NCBI RefSeq assembly: GCF_014695775.1
Contig: NZ_JACJOX010000006.1
Span: 1 to 64,000 of the forward strand
Direction of reading: 5' to 3'
From: Leptolyngbya sp. FACHB-60
GTDB lineage: Bacteria; Cyanobacteriota; Cyanobacteriia; Phormidesmidales; Phormidesmidaceae
DNA: 64,000 bases
Shown: one piece after another, positions 46,939 to 56,581 of the stretch
Layout of the letters: each line of letters opens with the position of its first letter
Numbering within the stretch: the first letter of the stretch is position 1
Notes under the pieces: generated by a model
What the model was told of the DNA's origin: nothing
The model's database searches: none
The model's input: the letters and a program-made list of their open reading frames with translations, nothing else
Translations under genes and position numbers: made by a program

Positions 46939-48368
46939 ACCCGCGGTCGCCCAAATCAGACCCCATTACACCACTCTGGTGGCACGATTTAACGGAAATC
47001 TGGGGCATCTACAACGTTGCGCCAGAGCACTTGTCGCCGCTCTGTCTGGGAGAGCGATTACAGACCCGTTCTTTGGCTACAGGACTATCCTGGCGCAGGA
47101 AAGCTCATTTACGGGCGGCCAGTCGTTGGTTTTGCCATTTTCTCCCTGAGGCAGACCTTCGGAAGGTGGCTCAGCGTTATCGAGAAGCGTACTACCATCT
47201 GGTGGAACTTCAGGATTGGCCAATTGCTCAGCAACTGCTCTGGATGCCCCTGGGGAATTATCCCATTCATCGACAGCTATGGTTTTGGGGCCACTACAGC
47301 GAAGCCCTGGAATTCCTGTCTCCGCTGCTCCCTCGGTCAAGTGAGCAATGGCAATGCTTCCTACTCTATGAAGTTGGTCAAGTGCAAGCCATCTTGGGCA
47401 ATCATGGGGCGGCCCTGCAAGCCTTTGAACAGCAGCTATCGTTAGCCCAAACCCTGAAACTGCCTCGGGCCGTGATTAAAGGCTATGGCGGGTTGGGACG
47501 TTTATACAGCTACCATCAAGCCGATACCGAAACCGCCCTTCATTATTATCAGCAGCAGTTACGATGGGCTCGTCGTTACCGGGATGTTTTAGAGGAAGCC
47601 CTTGCTTTAGACGGGCTGGGGCGAGTGTGTTTTTTGCAGGGACAGTGGCGGCGATCTACCTATCTTTATCAGCAGGCATGGGAGCGAATCCAAGGGGTTA
47701 CCGATCCAGAAGCCCACAGAATTCAATTACTGCGGCTAGAAGGGAGTTATTTACGTTGGTCACCTGTAAAGGACAAACGCACGATTCTACAGCATCAGCT
47801 CCAAGTAGCCCAGTCGGCTCAAAATCAACAACAAATATGGGAAGCGGCCCATTACCTGGGGATTGCTGAGGCTGACACTAGTCATTGGCAAGCGGCCCAC
47901 GCTGCTTTTGAAGCGGCGATCGCGGCTGCGAAAGCAGCTCAAGATATCCGTAACTTTAGTGTCAGCACGGCAGCGCAGGGTGGACTTTATGCCAGGAGGA
48001 AGGAGTGGCGAAAAGCGATCGCCTGTACGGAGGCGGTTATTCCAACCATTCAACAGGCCAGCGACCCAGTGGCAGAAGCCGTCTTCTGGTTTAATCTCAG
48101 CTACTGCTACAGCGAACTGAATCAACCCTTTCGCGCCTTACGCCATGCCACCCACATTCGCCGTTTGGCTAAGCTTACAAAAAGTGCCTATGTGCGGGGA
48201 ATGCTGTATCTGGCTGTCGCTAATGCTAATTGGCATAGTCGTCGTTGGTTAGCTGGTCTTTGGCTCGCAGGGTTAGGCGTATTTCATCTGGGCTGGTGGC
48301 GCAGTGCGGATGGGCGATTGGCTTTGGCCAAGGTATTCTCCGTACTACGGATGGAGATAGGTCAATAA
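46929..48368 (+). CDS. TPR-repeat protein, partner of the STAND NTPase
   Basis: The 479-residue helical repeat protein contains several tetratricopeptide-like units, for example VGQVQAILGNHGAALQAFEQ, GLGRLYSYHQADTETALHYY, LDGLGRVCFLQGQWRRSTYL and LGIAEADTSHWQAAHAAFEA. The first 100 residues (SPKSDPITPLWWHDLTEIWG) may be a separate contact domain. Its ATG lies inside the last codons of the STAND gene (10-base overlap), giving tight coupling. In most STAND proteins NTPase and TPR are one chain; here they are split into two. Confidence 0.82.
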   Translation: MELNPRSPKSDPITPLWWHDLTEIWGIYNVAPEHLSPLCLGERLQTRSLATGLSWRRKAHLRAASRWFCHFLPEADLRKVAQRYREAYYHLVELQDWPIAQQLLWMPLGNYPIHRQLWFWGHYSEALEFLSPLLPRSSEQWQCFLLYEVGQVQAILGNHGAALQAFEQQLSLAQTLKLPRAVIKGYGGLGRLYSYHQADTETALHYYQQQLRWARRYRDVLEEALALDGLGRVCFLQGQWRRSTYLYQQAWERIQGVTDPEAHRIQLLRLEGSYLRWSPVKDKRTILQHQLQVAQSAQNQQQIWEAAHYLGIAEADTSHWQAAHAAFEAAIAAAKAAQDIRNFSVSTAAQGGLYARRKEWRKAIACTEAVIPTIQQASDPVAEAVFWFNLSYCYSELNQPFRALRHATHIRRLAKLTKSAYVRGMLYLAVANANWHSRRWLAGLWLAGLGVFHLGWWRSADGRLALAKVFSVLRMEIGQ

Positions 48369-48754
48369 TAGTACCTGAACTTTACGCTAATTTAACAGTC
48401 TTCCGTGAAACGCGCATCATCTCAAACCCTCTGTAGGGAAGGATTATCGCCCATCTGACTTTTTTGCTGACTTTTTTGCCGACGAAAATGTAAGCATTCC
48501 ATGAAGACGATGCTAGTGTTAATGCGTACATCGCTTCCGGTCCTGGGGGCCGAGTCGAGATCCGCTCTAGCACCACTAATACGAAACGATCGCTAGCTCG
48601 GCGATCGACTTGACTTGGCCTGTTGTCCTGACTATCTGTCTTTTATCGCATTTCACAGAGGCTGGTGCTCACTAGCAAACAAGAGCTTTGAGCCTCAAAA
48701 ATATTTACTTTTATTCACTGCCTTTCAAAATTATCGAGTTTGGTCTTCAACGCT
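48369..48754. other. Intergenic region, no supported gene
   Basis: These 386 bases carry no protein-like frame with a ribosome site. A 64-codon minus-strand frame near 48.4-48.6 kb looks like chance. No clear terminator for the TPR gene or promoter for the glycosyltransferase is visible. Confidence 0.5.
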
Positions 48755-49957
48755 ATGAAGATTCTATTTCTGCATCCCAATTTTCCCGCCCAGTTTCGCC
48801 ACTTGGCAACGGCACTGGCTAAAAACCCCAACCATGAGGTGGTCTTTGGCACGATGCGCCAAGACGGTAGCTTGCCCGGAGTGAGAAAGGCGTATTACCA
48901 ACCCACTCGTCAAGCTGGGGCGGATGCTCACCGTTATGTGCGCTCCCTGGAAAGTGCCGTTTTGCAGGGTCAAGCGGTTTACCGCATGGCTCAAGAACTC
49001 AAGGCCGATGGATTTTATCCCCATGTGGTGTATGCCCATTCGGGATGGGGTCCGGGATTGTTCATCAAAGATATTTTTCCCAAAGCGAAGTATGTCGGGT
49101 ATTTCGAATGGTTTTACCACGCCCATGGCAGTGATGCCGATTTTGATCCAGCCGATTCCTTGACAGCGGATGATGAAGCGAGGATTCGGATTAAGAATGC
49201 CCCCATTTTGCTAGACTTGGCGGCTTGTGATGCTGGCGTTACGCCGACCCAATGGCAGTATCAGCAGTTTCCGCCGGAATTGCAGTCCAAGCTGACGGTG
49301 ATTCATGACGGTATCGACACGGAATACTTTCGGCTCAAACCGGGAGCCAAACTGGTGCTGCCCACCCTGGGGTTAGATCTATCCCATGTTAATGAGGTGA
49401 TTACTTATGTGGCCCGAGGAATGGAACCCTACCGTGGGTTTCCTCAATTCATGGAAACGGTAGCGCGGTTGCAGCAGCGAAGACCCCACTGTCATACAGT
49501 CATCGTTGGGGAAGACCGGGTGGCCTACGGTAAGTCGCTGCCCGATGGTCGCACTTATAAGCAAAAGGCCCTGGAGGAACTGGATTTAGACCTTTCCCGC
49601 ATCCACTTCACTGGGTTGTTGCCCTATGCCCAATACCGTCAGGTATTGCAGGCATCGTCGGTACACGTTTATCTCACCCGCCCGTTTGTGCTGTCCTGGT
49701 CGCTGCTGGAGGTGATGGCAACGGGATGTGCTGTTGTGGCCTCTCGCACCGCTCCCGCTGAGGAGGTCATCACCGATGGCACCCAAGGGTTACTTGCAGA
49801 TTTCTTTTCTCCGGAAGACATCGCTGCTCAGGTCGAGACGATTCTAGATTGTCCTGACCGGGCGGAATCGATGCGCGCTCAAGCCAGAGAAACCGTTCTG
49901 GCCCGATTTGATTTGGCTCATTGCTTGTCTGAGCAACTCGCGCACCTCAGCGCTTAA
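48755..49957 (+). CDS. GT4-family glycosyltransferase
   Basis: The 400-residue GT-B enzyme has an N-terminal MKILFLHPNFPAQFRHLATA, the family head, then YVGYFEWFYHAHGSDADFD. The C-terminal nucleotide-sugar domain has YVARGMEPYRGFPQFMETVA, HFTGLLPYAQYRQVLQASSV and the acidic motif SLLEVMATGCAVVASRTAPA with AEEVI. The 'F-Y..G.D.DFDP' pattern belongs to a subfamily often found next to cyanobacterial exoproteins and exopolysaccharide genes. It lies 62 bases before the giant RTX gene on the same strand. A role in decorating that protein or the cell surface is possible but not shown. Confidence 0.87.
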   Translation: MKILFLHPNFPAQFRHLATALAKNPNHEVVFGTMRQDGSLPGVRKAYYQPTRQAGADAHRYVRSLESAVLQGQAVYRMAQELKADGFYPHVVYAHSGWGPGLFIKDIFPKAKYVGYFEWFYHAHGSDADFDPADSLTADDEARIRIKNAPILLDLAACDAGVTPTQWQYQQFPPELQSKLTVIHDGIDTEYFRLKPGAKLVLPTLGLDLSHVNEVITYVARGMEPYRGFPQFMETVARLQQRRPHCHTVIVGEDRVAYGKSLPDGRTYKQKALEELDLDLSRIHFTGLLPYAQYRQVLQASSVHVYLTRPFVLSWSLLEVMATGCAVVASRTAPAEEVITDGTQGLLADFFSPEDIAAQVETILDCPDRAESMRAQARETVLARFDLAHCLSEQLAHLSA

Positions 49958-50019
49958 CGATTAGTTCAACAATTTTGTCTTGTTTGTTCATTTTCTAATT
50001 TCAATTAGGGAGATTTACC

Positions 50020-53000
50020 ATGTCTGTATTCAACAACCAAGCTCAAGTTTTTGTCTTTGAAGAATTGCTAAACAACGAATCTTTTCAGGGTTTGCTAGAG
50101 GCTTTCAGAAATTTTTTTGGCGATGTGGGTATTGCTGAGGCCATCCTGGAAGATGTGGTAAGCAGTTTGCAGAGTTTTGCTGCTGACCCAGAGTTTAGTA
50201 GCAAGATGGCGTCTGTATTTGGGGAAAGTAATGACTATAGTGGTTGGCAAACGGCATTTTCGACAGGAAATTTTGTAGACTTCCCGAAGATTGAGATTTT
50301 GGATGGTGAGACTTTGCAAGGAGCCAATGCTGCCTATGCCGGGTCTGTGAATACGATCTATTTTTCGAGTGCTTTTTTACAGGCGTACCAGGAGCAGCCA
50401 GAAGTAGTTGCAAGTGTCTTCTTGGAGGAGTTAGGGCATCACATCGACTGGCAAGTAAATGATGGTGTAGACACTCTTGGTGATGAGGGGTACATATTTT
50501 CAATAGTAACTCAAGGCATACCTGTAGACTCAAAAATACAGCAGTCTTTAAATGAGGATGACAGGATTATTGTAGATGTGGGGAGCAATCAAACCATGCT
50601 TGGAAAAGAATATGACTTAGATGATGCAAGAATCGATGGCGAAACTTCTGGCATTTACAACTGGTTGAGTAATCCCTTAGTTGACTTCACAAAGCTTTTT
50701 GTTTTTGGAACAACCGATCCAAACAGCCCAGACTACAATCCACATATTCGTCATCAAGAGATCACGCTAGAAGACAATCTTAATCCAGTCATTGATCTCA
50801 GCACATCAAACTATATGACTGAAGGAGCTGGACGTTATGCTTATCCTTCCCTATTTCCTGCTGTCAGTGAATTTTTCACAGATGAAAAATATAAAAACTT
50901 GGCAGATGGTGAGTACTCTTACAGCGATCTGGGATTCATTGAAGATGATTTCAAGATTAGCATATCTCAGTATAAGACAGGAGTGGGTAGTTCTGATTAT
51001 CTTAGGAGATCATATATTTTTGGGAACACCCGTTTCCACTTAGATTGGAATAGTTTAAAGTTCAACGTTGAAAATGGAGTCAGATTCATTTCTGGAATGA
51101 AAGTTGTCGCCCAAGATGATGATTTCAATTTAGATTCAGCTCCTGGATCTTTCTCTCAGAAATTTAATGACTATATCCTTCAGCCGATATTTGATCCATA
51201 CAGTCTTAGCCGTACAATCGAAATTGAATATGATGGACTGAATAAGCCATACGCCACATACACTCTTTTGGATTATCAGATTAATGATAAAGAATCTGAT
51301 AACGACACTTTTGAGTTCAATACATTTGAGGAATATTTCGATATTCTCTTGCCTGACCTTTTGTCAATTGCTTTGTCTCCATCTTTAGATCCATTTCTCT
51401 CTTATTCTCAAAATAATCTTAGAGTAATCTATGGAAGCTCTGAAAATGACGATCTTGATATCTTTGATCATAAAGACAGAATTATGACCGCAATCACCAA
51501 GTCAATAGCTGCAGGGCTTGGTGGTACGGTGGTTGATTTCTTAATATCTTCTCTTGATGAACAAATTTCGCAACTAGATCTTCCGGCGAACCTTGCGTCT
51601 GAAATATTGGATTTTCTCGCTGAAAAATCTATTGATGCTGTAGAAAGCCTATTATCTCCGCTATTTGGTTACTTAATAGTAGGTGGCAGAGGTGACGATA
51701 GTCTTTATGGTGGTCCACAAGGCGATGAGCTTCAAGGTGGTCTTGGAAACGACTATGGTGAAGGTGGTTTGGGCGGCGACAGATTTTTTGGTGGTGAAGG
51801 TAACGATACCTACGATGATGATGGCGTCAACGGTTTACTTTCATCTGGCAATGATTACTTTGATGGTGGCTCTGGCAATGACACCTTCTATGGTGCTGAT
51901 GGTAACGATACTGCTTTTGGTGGTGATAATGATGACAAGCTCTATGGCGAAAACGGCGACGACTACTTAGTCGGTGAAGGTGATTGGGATTATTTTGAAG
52001 GTGGCTCTGGCGATGATAAAGCCTGGGGTGGTGAAGGTAACGACACCTACGATGATGATGGCGTCAACGGTTTACTTTCATCTGGCAATGATTACTTTGA
52101 TGGTGGCTCTGGCAATGACACCTTCTATGGTGCTGATGGTAACGATACCGCTTTTGGTGGTGATAATGATGACAAGCTCTATGGCGAAAATGGCAATGAA
52201 TACTTAATTGGTGAAGGCGGTTGGGATTATTTTGAAGGTGGCTCTGGCGATGATAAAGCCTGGGGTGGTGAAGGTAACGACACCTACGATGATGATGGGG
52301 CCAATGGTTTAACGTGGTCAGGTAACGATTACTTTGAAGGCGGCTCCGGCAATGATACGTTTTACGGCGCAGATGGTGACGACACTGCCTTCGGTGGGAC
52401 GGATAATGATGAACTATACGGTGAAAATGGTAATGACACCTTATATGGTGGCAGTGGGGGAGATATTATCTACGGAGGCTTTCAAGATTCTGGAAATAAG
52501 GTCTTCGATTTTTTCAAGGGATGGGTTGATGCTCGGTTAGATGACAGCGACATTAAAGAACAAGATGGGAATGACACAGGCTATGAGAGTCAACCTGGTA
52601 AGCAGGAGCAACCTAGTAAGCCATCTATCCCAACTAAACTTATTCAGGAGCAAATTTTCTCGAAGTATGTCTTTGGCGAAGATAGTTTTGGAGAGGGTAG
52701 TTTTGAGATAGCTGGTTACTCTAGCAGTCTCAATAATTTAAGCCCTCAAATTGTTACTGAATTCAGTAATATTTCCCTGACTGAACTTGCGGTATTGAGC
52801 AGTGAGTCTACTGAACTTCTCAATAACAATGACCAAGAGGACGTTATATATGCGGGCACTGGTAGTGATGCAGTTAGTGGCGGCAGCGGTAGCGACTTTA
52901 TCTTTGGTGAAGACGGTAAAGACCTCATTCTTGGGGATGCTGGTGCGGACACTATCAGGGGCGAGAACGACGAAGATCTGATCAGTGGGGGTAGTGGCAA

Positions 53001-55581
53001 CGACAACATCTCTGGCGGAAATGATAACGATGTCATTGAAGGAAATGAAGGCGATGACCTCATCCACGGGGACGATGGTAACGATGCCATCGCCGGAAAC
53101 GAAGACAATGACGAAGTCTATGGTGGTGAAGGCGATGACTTAATCACAGGTGATGGCGGCCAGGATTACATCGAGGGCAACACGGGCAACGACAATCTCT
53201 CTGGTGGAGATGACGACGACTTCATCGAAGGGAATGAAGGAGATGACCTCATCTACGGGGATGATGGTGATGATATTGCTATCGGGGGTACGGGCAACGA
53301 CATTCTGAACGGGGATGACGGTGACGACGAACTCTATGGCGAAACTGGAAATGATGCCCTCAATGGCGGGGCTGGCGATGACATCCTCGATGGTGCCGAT
53401 GGCAACGATACGCTGCTAGGGGGCACTGGCGACGATGAACTGTTCGGCGGTGACGGCAAGGACTCCCTTGATGGGGGTGACGGCAACGACCTTATTGACG
53501 GTGGTGATGGCATTGACGAAGTTAGCTTTGAGACCTCCTCCGTTGGCGTTCGCCTTAACTTGGATGATCATCAGTCCTTTGAATATCATCCTGATGAAGC
53601 GTGTGATGACTGTGGTAAGGCGATCGCTTATCTCACCCCAGAGTTCTTCCTCGCACCGGGGGAAGCTTACGACGAGTTAGACAATAGCGACACCCTGCTC
53701 AACATTGAGCACCTCATCGGCTCCAATCATAACGACGTCGTCATGGGCAGCCAGGCCAACAACTGGATTCGCACCTTAGCTGGCGATGACCTGATTGCCG
53801 GACATGCCGGGAACGACACCCTAGACGGTGGTGATGGCAACGATACCGTGAGCTACTGGTGGGATCCGGGTAAAGTTTGGGCCGATCTCGAACGTGGGGA
53901 AGCCTCTGGCGGGCACCACGACTATGACCTGCTAGTCAGCATCGAAAATCTCATCGGCTCTCAGTACAACGATGCGCTGCAAGGGAGCGATCGCGCCAAC
54001 ATCCTCATCGGCAATGGCGGCAACGACTACCTCGAAGGTCGAGACGGTGATGACCAAATCGCAGGCGGCGCAGGCAACGATACCCTTGATGGGGGCAGCG
54101 ACAACGATCAGCTCTCGGGTGGCGAAGGACACGATATCGTCAACGGCGGCGAGGGGGCCGATACCCTCTGCGGCGGCGACGATAACGACCTACTCTACGG
54201 GGGCGACGACGACGATACGGTACAGGGCGACGATGGCGACGACTCGCTACACGCAGACGATGGTGACGATCTTGCCGATGGCGGTCTCGGCAATGACAGC
54301 CTCTATGGCGGCTATGGCAGCGATACCCTTCAGGGCGGTTACGGCAATGATTCTCTCAGAGGAGAAGCGGACGAAGACGTCCTCTATGGCGATGCGGGCA
54401 ATGACTCGCTCTATGGCGGCACTGGCGACGATTGGCTCGATGGTGGACACCATGACGATTCCTTGCGTGGGGAAGACGGCGACGATCGCCTCTACGGAGG
54501 CTCGGGCAACGACTACCTGAGCGGCAGCTACGGCTACGACTATCTCGACGGTGGCGCGGGCAATGATTCCCTCGAAGGCGACAGCGGCCAAGATACCCTG
54601 CTGGGGGGCGCGGGTAACGATACCCTCGATGGCGGTTTCAGCAATGACTATCTCGACGGCGGTGCCGGGGATGACTCCCTGCGCGGCGGCAGCGGCAGCG
54701 ACGAGTTAGATGGGGGTTCAGGCAATGATGTGTTGAAGGCTGGCTCCGGCAGCGATATCTTGCTGGGTGGCTCTGGCGACGATGTGCTGGAAGGTGGCTC
54801 GGAAGCCGATTACCTAGAGGGCGGATCTGGGAACGATCGCCTGCTGGGTGGTACCGAAGAAGATACCCTGATCGGCGGCATGGGCCATGACAGCCTCTAT
54901 GGCGAGGATGGCTATGACTCGCTGGAAGGCGGCAGGGGCGATGACAGCCTGGATGGCGGCACCGGCAACGACAGCCTCTACGGTGAAGCGGGCAACGACA
55001 CCCTTAAGGGCGATCGCGGCAACGACACCCTTGACGGCGGTTCGGGCGACGATACCCTGTTTGGCGGGCTGAATGACGATGTCTTGTCAGGCTACTCGGG
55101 TCGCGATGTGCTCAACGGTGACGATGGCGACGATGACCTTCAGGGGGGAGACGGGGATGATGTGCTTCTGGGCGGGCGCGATCGCGATACCCTCGATGGT
55201 GGCAGCGGCAATGATGAACTTTTCGGCGGCGACCATGCCGACATTCTCTTAGGAGGCGCAGGCAACGACACGCTGGAAGGAGGTCATGACGATGATCTGC
55301 TCAATGGCGGTTCTGGCCAAGACTGGCTCACCGGCGGCAGCGGTCGCGATACTTTCGTACTGGCCGTAAACCAAGGAGCCGATATCATCCGAGATTTCAA
55401 CCTCCATGAAGATCGCTTGGGCCTCTCCGGCCTCAGCTTTGACCAGCTATTCATTGCTCAAGGTATCGGAGATTCGGCGGATGATGCCCTCATCCAATTC
55501 CAGCCAACTGGCGAAATCCTTGCCTCGTTAATAAATGTCCAGGCCGATCTCCTGACGATCGATGTCTTCCATAACGTATAG
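50020..55581 (+). CDS. Giant RTX exoprotein, 1853 residues
   Basis: Residues 1-180 contain a domain with VASVFLEELGHHIDWQV and DTLGDEGYIFS, a head shared by large cyanobacterial exoproteins. It resembles a metallopeptidase HExxH site but with Glu in place of the first His. Residues 180-545 are AT-rich-coded and unrecognised. At about 590-810 three 79-residue units are nearly identical (GGEGNDTYDDDGVNGLLSSG and on). Residues 860-930 are a linker, then about 800 residues of GGxGxDxL repeats bind Ca2+. The last 80 residues (SGRDTFVLAVNQGADIIRDF to IDVFHNV) resemble those of the 710-residue RTX protein and should be the type I secretion signal. The ribosome site TAGGGAG precedes the ATG. Adhesin, enzyme or S-layer roles are all possible. 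Confidence 0.88.
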   Translation: MSVFNNQAQVFVFEELLNNESFQGLLEAFRNFFGDVGIAEAILEDVVSSLQSFAADPEFSSKMASVFGESNDYSGWQTAFSTGNFVDFPKIEILDGETLQGANAAYAGSVNTIYFSSAFLQAYQEQPEVVASVFLEELGHHIDWQVNDGVDTLGDEGYIFSIVTQGIPVDSKIQQSLNEDDRIIVDVGSNQTMLGKEYDLDDARIDGETSGIYNWLSNPLVDFTKLFVFGTTDPNSPDYNPHIRHQEITLEDNLNPVIDLSTSNYMTEGAGRYAYPSLFPAVSEFFTDEKYKNLADGEYSYSDLGFIEDDFKISISQYKTGVGSSDYLRRSYIFGNTRFHLDWNSLKFNVENGVRFISGMKVVAQDDDFNLDSAPGSFSQKFNDYILQPIFDPYSLSRTIEIEYDGLNKPYATYTLLDYQINDKESDNDTFEFNTFEEYFDILLPDLLSIALSPSLDPFLSYSQNNLRVIYGSSENDDLDIFDHKDRIMTAITKSIAAGLGGTVVDFLISSLDEQISQLDLPANLASEILDFLAEKSIDAVESLLSPLFGYLIVGGRGDDSLYGGPQGDELQGGLGNDYGEGGLGGDRFFGGEGNDTYDDDGVNGLLSSGNDYFDGGSGNDTFYGADGNDTAFGGDNDDKLYGENGDDYLVGEGDWDYFEGGSGDDKAWGGEGNDTYDDDGVNGLLSSGNDYFDGGSGNDTFYGADGNDTAFGGDNDDKLYGENGNEYLIGEGGWDYFEGGSGDDKAWGGEGNDTYDDDGANGLTWSGNDYFEGGSGNDTFYGADGDDTAFGGTDNDELYGENGNDTLYGGSGGDIIYGGFQDSGNKVFDFFKGWVDARLDDSDIKEQDGNDTGYESQPGKQEQPSKPSIPTKLIQEQIFSKYVFGEDSFGEGSFEIAGYSSSLNNLSPQIVTEFSNISLTELAVLSSESTELLNNNDQEDVIYAGTGSDAVSGGSGSDFIFGEDGKDLILGDAGADTIRGENDEDLISGGSGNDNISGGNDNDVIEGNEGDDLIHGDDGNDAIAGNEDNDEVYGGEGDDLITGDGGQDYIEGNTGNDNLSGGDDDDFIEGNEGDDLIYGDDGDDIAIGGTGNDILNGDDGDDELYGETGNDALNGGAGDDILDGADGNDTLLGGTGDDELFGGDGKDSLDGGDGNDLIDGGDGIDEVSFETSSVGVRLNLDDHQSFEYHPDEACDDCGKAIAYLTPEFFLAPGEAYDELDNSDTLLNIEHLIGSNHNDVVMGSQANNWIRTLAGDDLIAGHAGNDTLDGGDGNDTVSYWWDPGKVWADLERGEASGGHHDYDLLVSIENLIGSQYNDALQGSDRANILIGNGGNDYLEGRDGDDQIAGGAGNDTLDGGSDNDQLSGGEGHDIVNGGEGADTLCGGDDNDLLYGGDDDDTVQGDDGDDSLHADDGDDLADGGLGNDSLYGGYGSDTLQGGYGNDSLRGEADEDVLYGDAGNDSLYGGTGDDWLDGGHHDDSLRGEDGDDRLYGGSGNDYLSGSYGYDYLDGGAGNDSLEGDSGQDTLLGGAGNDTLDGGFSNDYLDGGAGDDSLRGGSGSDELDGGSGNDVLKAGSGSDILLGGSGDDVLEGGSEADYLEGGSGNDRLLGGTEEDTLIGGMGHDSLYGEDGYDSLEGGRGDDSLDGGTGNDSLYGEAGNDTLKGDRGNDTLDGGSGDDTLFGGLNDDVLSGYSGRDVLNGDDGDDDLQGGDGDDVLLGGRDRDTLDGGSGNDELFGGDHADILLGGAGNDTLEGGHDDDLLNGGSGQDWLTGGSGRDTFVLAVNQGADIIRDFNLHEDRLGLSGLSFDQLFIAQGIGDSADDALIQFQPTGEILASLINVQADLLTIDVFHNV
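51790..52440 (+). repeat. 237-bp tandem repeat inside the RTX gene, about 2.75 copies
   Basis: Units begin at 51790, 52027 and 52264, exactly 237 bases (79 codons) apart. Units 1 and 2 are almost identical at base level. Unit 3 is identical for its first 35 or so bases and then drifts, mostly at silent positions, until the similarity ends near 52,440. Repeats this clean can expand and contract by recombination. Confidence 0.88.
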
Positions 55582-55608
55582 TCAGCTCATTTAATCGAGT
55601 TAACTCGT

Positions 55609-55647
55609 GGCAACGTCTGAGGCTAAGACTTGGTCCCAGACGTTGCC
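55609..55647 (+). terminator. Terminator-like hairpin after the RTX gene
   Basis: GGCAACGTCTG (55609-55619) pairs perfectly with CAGACGTTGCC (55637-55647) around a 17-base loop. It follows the RTX stop by 28 bases. There is no T-run after it, so it may slow or stabilise the message and not strictly terminate. Confidence 0.5.
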
Positions 55648-55652
55648 CGAAA

Positions 55653-55799
55653 GGCATTGAGTTTGATGATTTGTGGAAAGCCTATGATGTACTGCGGGAT
55701 ATTGATCTAGACCTACGCATTGACCTGATGAGGTTTCAGCCGGAATGGCTTACGGCTGATCAGCTTTGGCAAGTTGAACGACATTTGGTTGAATTATGA
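55653..55799 (+). pseudogene. Unrecognised gene fragment (C-terminal piece)
   Basis: One frame reads GIEFDDLWKAYDVLRDIDLD, LRIDLMRFQPEWLTADQLW and QVERHLVEL before TGA. It is well-ordered helical protein sequence but has no start codon, so it is probably the tail of a lost gene. The Asp-rich 'DLDLRIDL' strand is reminiscent of the second half of MNT nucleotidyltransferases; this is weak. Confidence 0.4.
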
Positions 55800-56495
55800 C
55801 TAATCAGGACGGTACCGCGTCGGTGTTCTCCGTTCGGTAAAAGCCCAGATATTGCGCTTGTGCTGGGGCCATAGCTGATGTGGATAGGGCGGTTTGGGCC
55901 ATAGAAATACAGCGAGTCAAAGGGCAGTCTCTGGGCAATGATCCAATCCACAGGGCATCGCTGGGCAGGTCGAGAATGCGGAAATTGCAGGCTGCCCCGA
56001 GGCGATCGCAGTAGTACCGCCCATTCCGATTCACCCCATGGGCCATGTGCTGGTCGAGGCTGGGGGTAGCGATACCGTGCTTCTTCCCCGTCAGTGGGTC
56101 TTTCTTCGCTAGCCACCGCTTCAGATCTACCGAGTAAAAGCCGTAGGTGAGCAGAAAGCGAGCGCGCCCAAACCCATCAATCACCGGGTCGATGATGTAT
56201 TGACACAGCGATTCTAGGACTGGCAACGTCTCATCTAAGTTCTTGGGAAATGGGTCAATCTGATCCGCGTGCCGATGGTAGAGCTGGGTGCAACCGATCT
56301 GCGATTGCCGATCGCATCTCAACACCAGCACCTCAATCGCCCTAGTCATGTCCACATAGAGCAACCGGTCCTCATCGGCCACTTCCCAATATTGGTGCCC
56401 ACCCCAGGGAGAAATACAACCGAGAACTTTAGCCCCTTACTGGCGTGCATGGTCATCAGCTTGAGCACTTGCGGGATAGCGGTCTGTAGAAAAGA
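55780..56495 (-). pseudogene. Decayed UvrD/Rep-type helicase end joined to M15-like segment
   Basis: Across several frames the minus strand gives AIPQVLKLMTMHASKGLKFS with VVFLPGVG (UvrD motif V), then DEDRLLYVDMTRAIEVLVLR (motif VI). Next come QIDPFPKNLDETLPVLESLC, LLTYGFYSVDLKRWLAKKD and NRNGRYYCDRLGAACNFRIL, and finally, in another frame, DWIIAQRLPFDSLYFYGPNR with PIHISYG. At least three frameshifts break it. The second half is a paralogue of the remnant at 39.6-40.1 kb. The helicase motor motifs I-IV are gone, so nothing functional remains. Confidence 0.72.
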
Positions 56496-56520
56496 CCGTC
56501 AAGCTTCTGGCAAATGATAA

Positions 56521-56550
56521 CCCCCCGGAGTCCTAGTCACCGAGGGGGCA
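56521..56550 (-). terminator. Probable terminator of the nitrile hydratase unit
   Basis: In the direction of hupE transcription the RNA can form CCCCCTCGG against CCGGGGGG with one bulge, followed by 'ttatcattt'. It lies about 30-60 bases after the hupE stop and separates the cluster from the decayed helicase. Confidence 0.5.
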
Positions 56551-56581
56551 CAGCTACCTTAGGGCCAAGTTGATGACATCG

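Noticed and set aside
53932..54591. Long antisense frames across the RTX repeats
   Set aside because: They result from the repetitive GGxGxD coding pattern read on other frames and have only repetitive Ala/Val/Ile-rich translations.
51700..55400. Regular short repeats resembling a CRISPR array
   Set aside because: The period is nine codons in one long open frame with the GGxGxD pattern. They are RTX calcium-binding repeats, not direct repeats with unique spacers.
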